Assembly (NCBI GenBank): GCA_937146765.1
Contig: CAKZRP010000080.1
Coordinates: 186,001 to 250,000 of the forward strand
Source: an uncultured Paracoccaceae bacterium
Lineage (GTDB): Bacteria; Pseudomonadota; Alphaproteobacteria; Rhodobacterales; Rhodobacteraceae
Direction of reading: 5' to 3'
Length of the DNA stretch: 64,000 bases
Of the stretch, positions 61,971 through 64,000 are shown piece by piece. The position numbers and the translations under genes were made by a program. Under the pieces are notes generated by a model that saw only the letters and a program-made list of their open reading frames with translations, was not told where the DNA came from and did not search any database. The number at the start of each line of letters is the position of its first letter. Position 1 is the first letter of the stretch.

Positions 61971-63145
61971 TGTGCTGCATCCTTGCCCGTGGAGGTGTAG
62001 GGGTTTTCCAGAATGTTGCCGCCATCCTTGGGCGGCAGGTTCAGGCCTGCGCGGACCTCGTTCGCTGTCAGCACACCCATTCCACGATACTGTCCGTAGG
62101 CGGTCGCACGGGCGGCTGTATCGGTGGTCAGTAGGTCATCGGTAACAGCCTCGAAATAGGCGTCGCGGTCTTCCTGCTCACTCAAGAGGCATTGCGCATA
62201 GGCGTCGGCCCATTCCACCAACCATGGCTTCAAGGTCACTTGCAGGAACTGGCGGGCCATCTCTTCGGTGTTGGACCAAGTGCCGCGCGTCAATTCGAAG
62301 AGCATAGTCGGCGGAACCCGGAACACTCGGGCGATTTCACGGATCTGCTCTAGCCGGTTCTCTGCAAACTGAGCATCGGCGAGCGTGGTTGATAGCGGCA
62401 GGTAATCCATTCCCTCGTCGAGAACAGCAGTTCCACCAGATCGGCTGCCACTATGTGTCTTGAACCAGCTTTCAGCGAGCCGCTTTTTTGCTTCGATATC
62501 AAGAACCTTGGGCGCTTTGATCAGACCGGATGGCCGCCCCCCATTGGCGAAGAGACCGCCAATATGGGATTCGAAAGCCTGAGCAAGCGCAATAGCTTCA
62601 CGTCCTAGCGTAATCGGAGACACGCCACCGAAAGCTTCGACCCTGAGAACGTCCTTGTGCCTGAGTAGCGTCTGCCCGTCCGGTGTGGTGACAAGGTAGA
62701 ATGGTTCACCATCCGGTTCTTGATCGCGCTGGACACGCCCCGGCTCCAAACGGTGAAGTTCATAGGGCGTTCCATCCCCGAGGCGGATCACCTGTGCATG
62801 ACCGGCACCATGCAAAAGAGCGTCAGTGGTGAGTTGCTCGCGCAGTTTCGCAGCGCTTGTCCAAGGGTTCGCCCGATCATGAGCGAGGCGGTAAGCCGGG
62901 TGGTTTGTCAGTGCCGCTTTGCTGTCGCGCTCATAGAGCTTGAACGGCAAAGCTCCAATAGTTTCGGAAATCAGCCCCACCGCACAAGCCACGGCAGGGA
63001 CGCGCATTGCGCTCATGGGACCAATAGAAACGCCTGTGGTCGAGGGGAGCACGCCGAATAGGGCTAACGTGTCCGGATCGGTAAGCGCCAGAGCCTTTTG
63101 CTCATCGCGGAACCCAAATACTTTTCTGATCTGCTCAAAGGCCAT
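61967..63145 (-). CDS. HK97-family portal protein
   Basis: The 392-residue protein forms the dodecameric portal for DNA entry. It shows the family segments SAMRVPAVACAVGLISETIGALPFKLYERD, LREQLTTDALLHGAGHAQVIRLGDG, NGGRPSGLIKAPK and VFRVPPTMLFELTRGTWSNTEEMARQFLQVTLKPWL, ending with LTANEVRAGLNLPPKDGG. It is the first structural gene after the integrase and has a promoter and an inverted repeat upstream. Confidence 0.96.
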   Translation of the reverse strand: MAFEQIRKVFGFRDEQKALALTDPDTLALFGVLPSTTGVSIGPMSAMRVPAVACAVGLISETIGALPFKLYERDSKAALTNHPAYRLAHDRANPWTSAAKLREQLTTDALLHGAGHAQVIRLGDGTPYELHRLEPGRVQRDQEPDGEPFYLVTTPDGQTLLRHKDVLRVEAFGGVSPITLGREAIALAQAFESHIGGLFANGGRPSGLIKAPKVLDIEAKKRLAESWFKTHSGSRSGGTAVLDEGMDYLPLSTTLADAQFAENRLEQIREIARVFRVPPTMLFELTRGTWSNTEEMARQFLQVTLKPWLVEWADAYAQCLLSEQEDRDAYFEAVTDDLLTTDTAARATAYGQYRGMGVLTANEVRAGLNLPPKDGGNILENPYTSTGKDAAQ

Positions 63146-63160
63146 GCCATCCCGCCGCCA

Positions 63161-63194
63161 AATCTAAGTGTTGCAAAATTAACACACTCAGATT
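63161..63194 (-). promoter_or_regulatory. Inverted repeat C upstream of the portal gene
   Basis: On the minus strand AATCTGAGTGT and ACACTTAGATT form an 11-bp stem with one G-U pair around a loop containing AATTTTGC. It lies 16 bases before the portal ATG and just after the predicted start of transcription. Loop and layout resemble repeat B before the connector gene. Confidence 0.65.
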
Positions 63195-63203
63195 CGCGAC
63201 GGA

Positions 63204-63231
63204 AGTATAAAGTTACATACGCAACTTTGAA
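63204..63231 (-). promoter_or_regulatory. Promoter of the portal gene block
   Basis: On the minus strand TTCAAA (63226-63231), 16 bases, TATACT (63204-63209) lies right after the integrase stop and about 60 bases before the portal ATG. Five of six -10 bases match sigma70. Confidence 0.5.
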
Positions 63232-63233
63232 CT

Positions 63234-64000
63234 CTAGTTCATGTCATAGAAAGGCAGCTTGTTAATAGCGTCGATCTTGGTCTTGAGGGTCACGTCGCCG
63301 TAGTTGTCACCTGCTGTCTTGCCTGCATGACCCTGTATGGCGTCCACTACCCGGTCAGATATACCAAGCTCACGGCACTGCGTCTTGAGCCTGTGCCGCC
63401 AAGCATGGTTGGGTTGCAGCCCCACCGGGGTCAGTTCACTTTCGCGCAGCCAGTCCGACAATTTGTTGGACACGATCACCGCCGCCCTGCGGAACTTCTC
63501 AAGTTCTGTGGCGTTGTGAAACAATGGGCCGGGCGTGGCTTCATTCACGAACTCCGCGAAACCTTCGTTGATAATCTGGGGATGCAGGGGCACATCGCGA
63601 TAGTCACCAGCTTTCACCGTCCCGGCGTCAGGCGTGATCCGCGCCACCCACTGCCCATCCGCATTGCGAATGTCCTCCTTGCGTAGCTGCGTGATCTCAG
63701 AAACGCGCGCACCAGAGAACGCGCAGATGATCGGCACCCAGCGCTTCATGTTCGCCATCTTGTCCGACTCGCGAACGCGCCCGAACTCATCAGGCTTGGG
63801 CTGATAGCTGCGCGAAGCCGCCAGCACTTTCTTGGCCTCTGGGTCGGTGTAGCCACGTTCCCTCCCGTAGACCTTCTTGGGCTTGGGTTGCTTCACGCTT
63901 GCCGCCACATTCTCAGGCAGTCGGTCGTTTTCGGTTGCCCACGCGAAAAGCGATCTGGCGCCAGACAGATAGATATCGTTAACGGTCTTGGCTGACAGCT
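63234..64000 (-). CDS. Tyrosine recombinase (phage integrase), 5' end cut by window edge
   Basis: The reading frame continues past the right edge, so about 255 C-terminal residues are seen, starting LSAKTVNDIYLSGARSLFAWATENDRLPENVAASVK in the core-binding domain. The catalytic domain has Arg in FSGARVSEITQL, HxxR in NHAWRHRL, His in GHAGK and the nucleophile Tyr in GDNYGDV. It would insert the element at the tRNA site found at 47026-47055. Its 5' end lies toward the expected intact tRNA beyond 64000. Confidence 0.95.
   Translation of the reverse strand, partial: LSAKTVNDIYLSGARSLFAWATENDRLPENVAASVKQPKPKKVYGRERGYTDPEAKKVLAASRSYQPKPDEFGRVRESDKMANMKRWVPIICAFSGARVSEITQLRKEDIRNADGQWVARITPDAGTVKAGDYRDVPLHPQIINEGFAEFVNEATPGPLFHNATELEKFRRAAVIVSNKLSDWLRESELTPVGLQPNHAWRHRLKTQCRELGISDRVVDAIQGHAGKTAGDNYGDVTLKTKIDAINKLPFYDMN

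Larger units (their letters stand above)
47026..64000. mobile_element. Integrated phage-like element, right end beyond the window
   Basis: The element starts at the tRNA 3' remnant and includes a tyrosine integrase that runs off the right edge. All its genes are on the minus strand and many overlap by ATGA. Recognisable are portal, protease-capsid fusion, terminases, connector, adaptor, tail-completion and tape measure proteins. Base composition is lower in GC than the host part, with two clearly AT-rich islands. Major tail protein, receptor-binding proteins, lysis genes and a classical repressor were not recognised. Confidence 0.9.

Overview
The window looks like a chromosomal segment of a marine Rhodobacterales bacterium of the roseobacter type. 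The evidence is high GC, fab/acpP and rpsF-rpsR-rplI gene orders and protein sequences of alphaproteobacterial type, a WKF-ending porin, paired alphaproteobacterial flagellins with CtrA-like boxes, and a tctCBA transporter. No 16S rRNA or intact tRNA is present, so genus cannot be given.

Region 1 (1-16.4 kb) is mostly core. It holds fatty acid synthesis genes (fabD, fabG, acpP, a divergent hisA paralog, the 5' part of fabF), a cytochrome b561-YceI fusion and a second YceI, the ribosomal operon rpsF-rpsR-rplI, two flagellins, a lytic transglycosylase lipoprotein, a periplasmic 2',3'-cyclic-nucleotide phosphodiesterase and trigger factor. Region 2 (16.5-29.5 kb) is about sensing and the envelope: a porin, two tandem orphan substrate-binding proteins, and a four-gene signalling operon (CheB-CheR-PAS-kinase, receiver, periplasmic-binding-domain kinase, receiver). 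A parallel beta-helix protein follows.

Region 3 (29.8-47.0 kb) is accessory metabolism. A ribitol module has a LacI regulator divergent from an ABC importer, ribitol dehydrogenase and an FGGY kinase, with near-palindromic operators over a good promoter. Next is an AraC-controlled P450, 2Fe-2S ferredoxin and PanB-like trio in which P450 and PanB-like protein both lack usual catalytic residues. Then come a tctCBA tricarboxylate-type transporter and a divergent MarR-sulfatase pair sharing a 40-bp palindrome, and an M20-family amidohydrolase.

Region 4 (47.03 kb to the right edge) is an integrated phage-like element. Its left junction lies in the 3' end of a tRNA gene (probably tRNA-Leu), and a tyrosine integrase runs off the right edge. 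All genes are on the minus strand. It encodes portal, protease-capsid fusion, head-tail connector, adaptor, tail-completion proteins, both terminase subunits, tape measure, tail-assembly chaperones and a lambda gpI-like protein, in an order unlike the usual HK97 plan. A candidate HUH (rolling-circle type) initiator, a ribbon-helix-helix regulator and small unknown genes sit at the left end. Three related inverted repeats with an ATTTTTGC-type loop lie beside separate gene blocks.

The best candidate for an undescribed system is an AT-rich insertion at 56.36-58.19 kb. It is an OLD/AAA-type ATPase gene overlapping a PIN-like nuclease gene, with its own promoter, placed between HNH and head-tail connector genes; it looks like a prophage-borne defence or toxin module.
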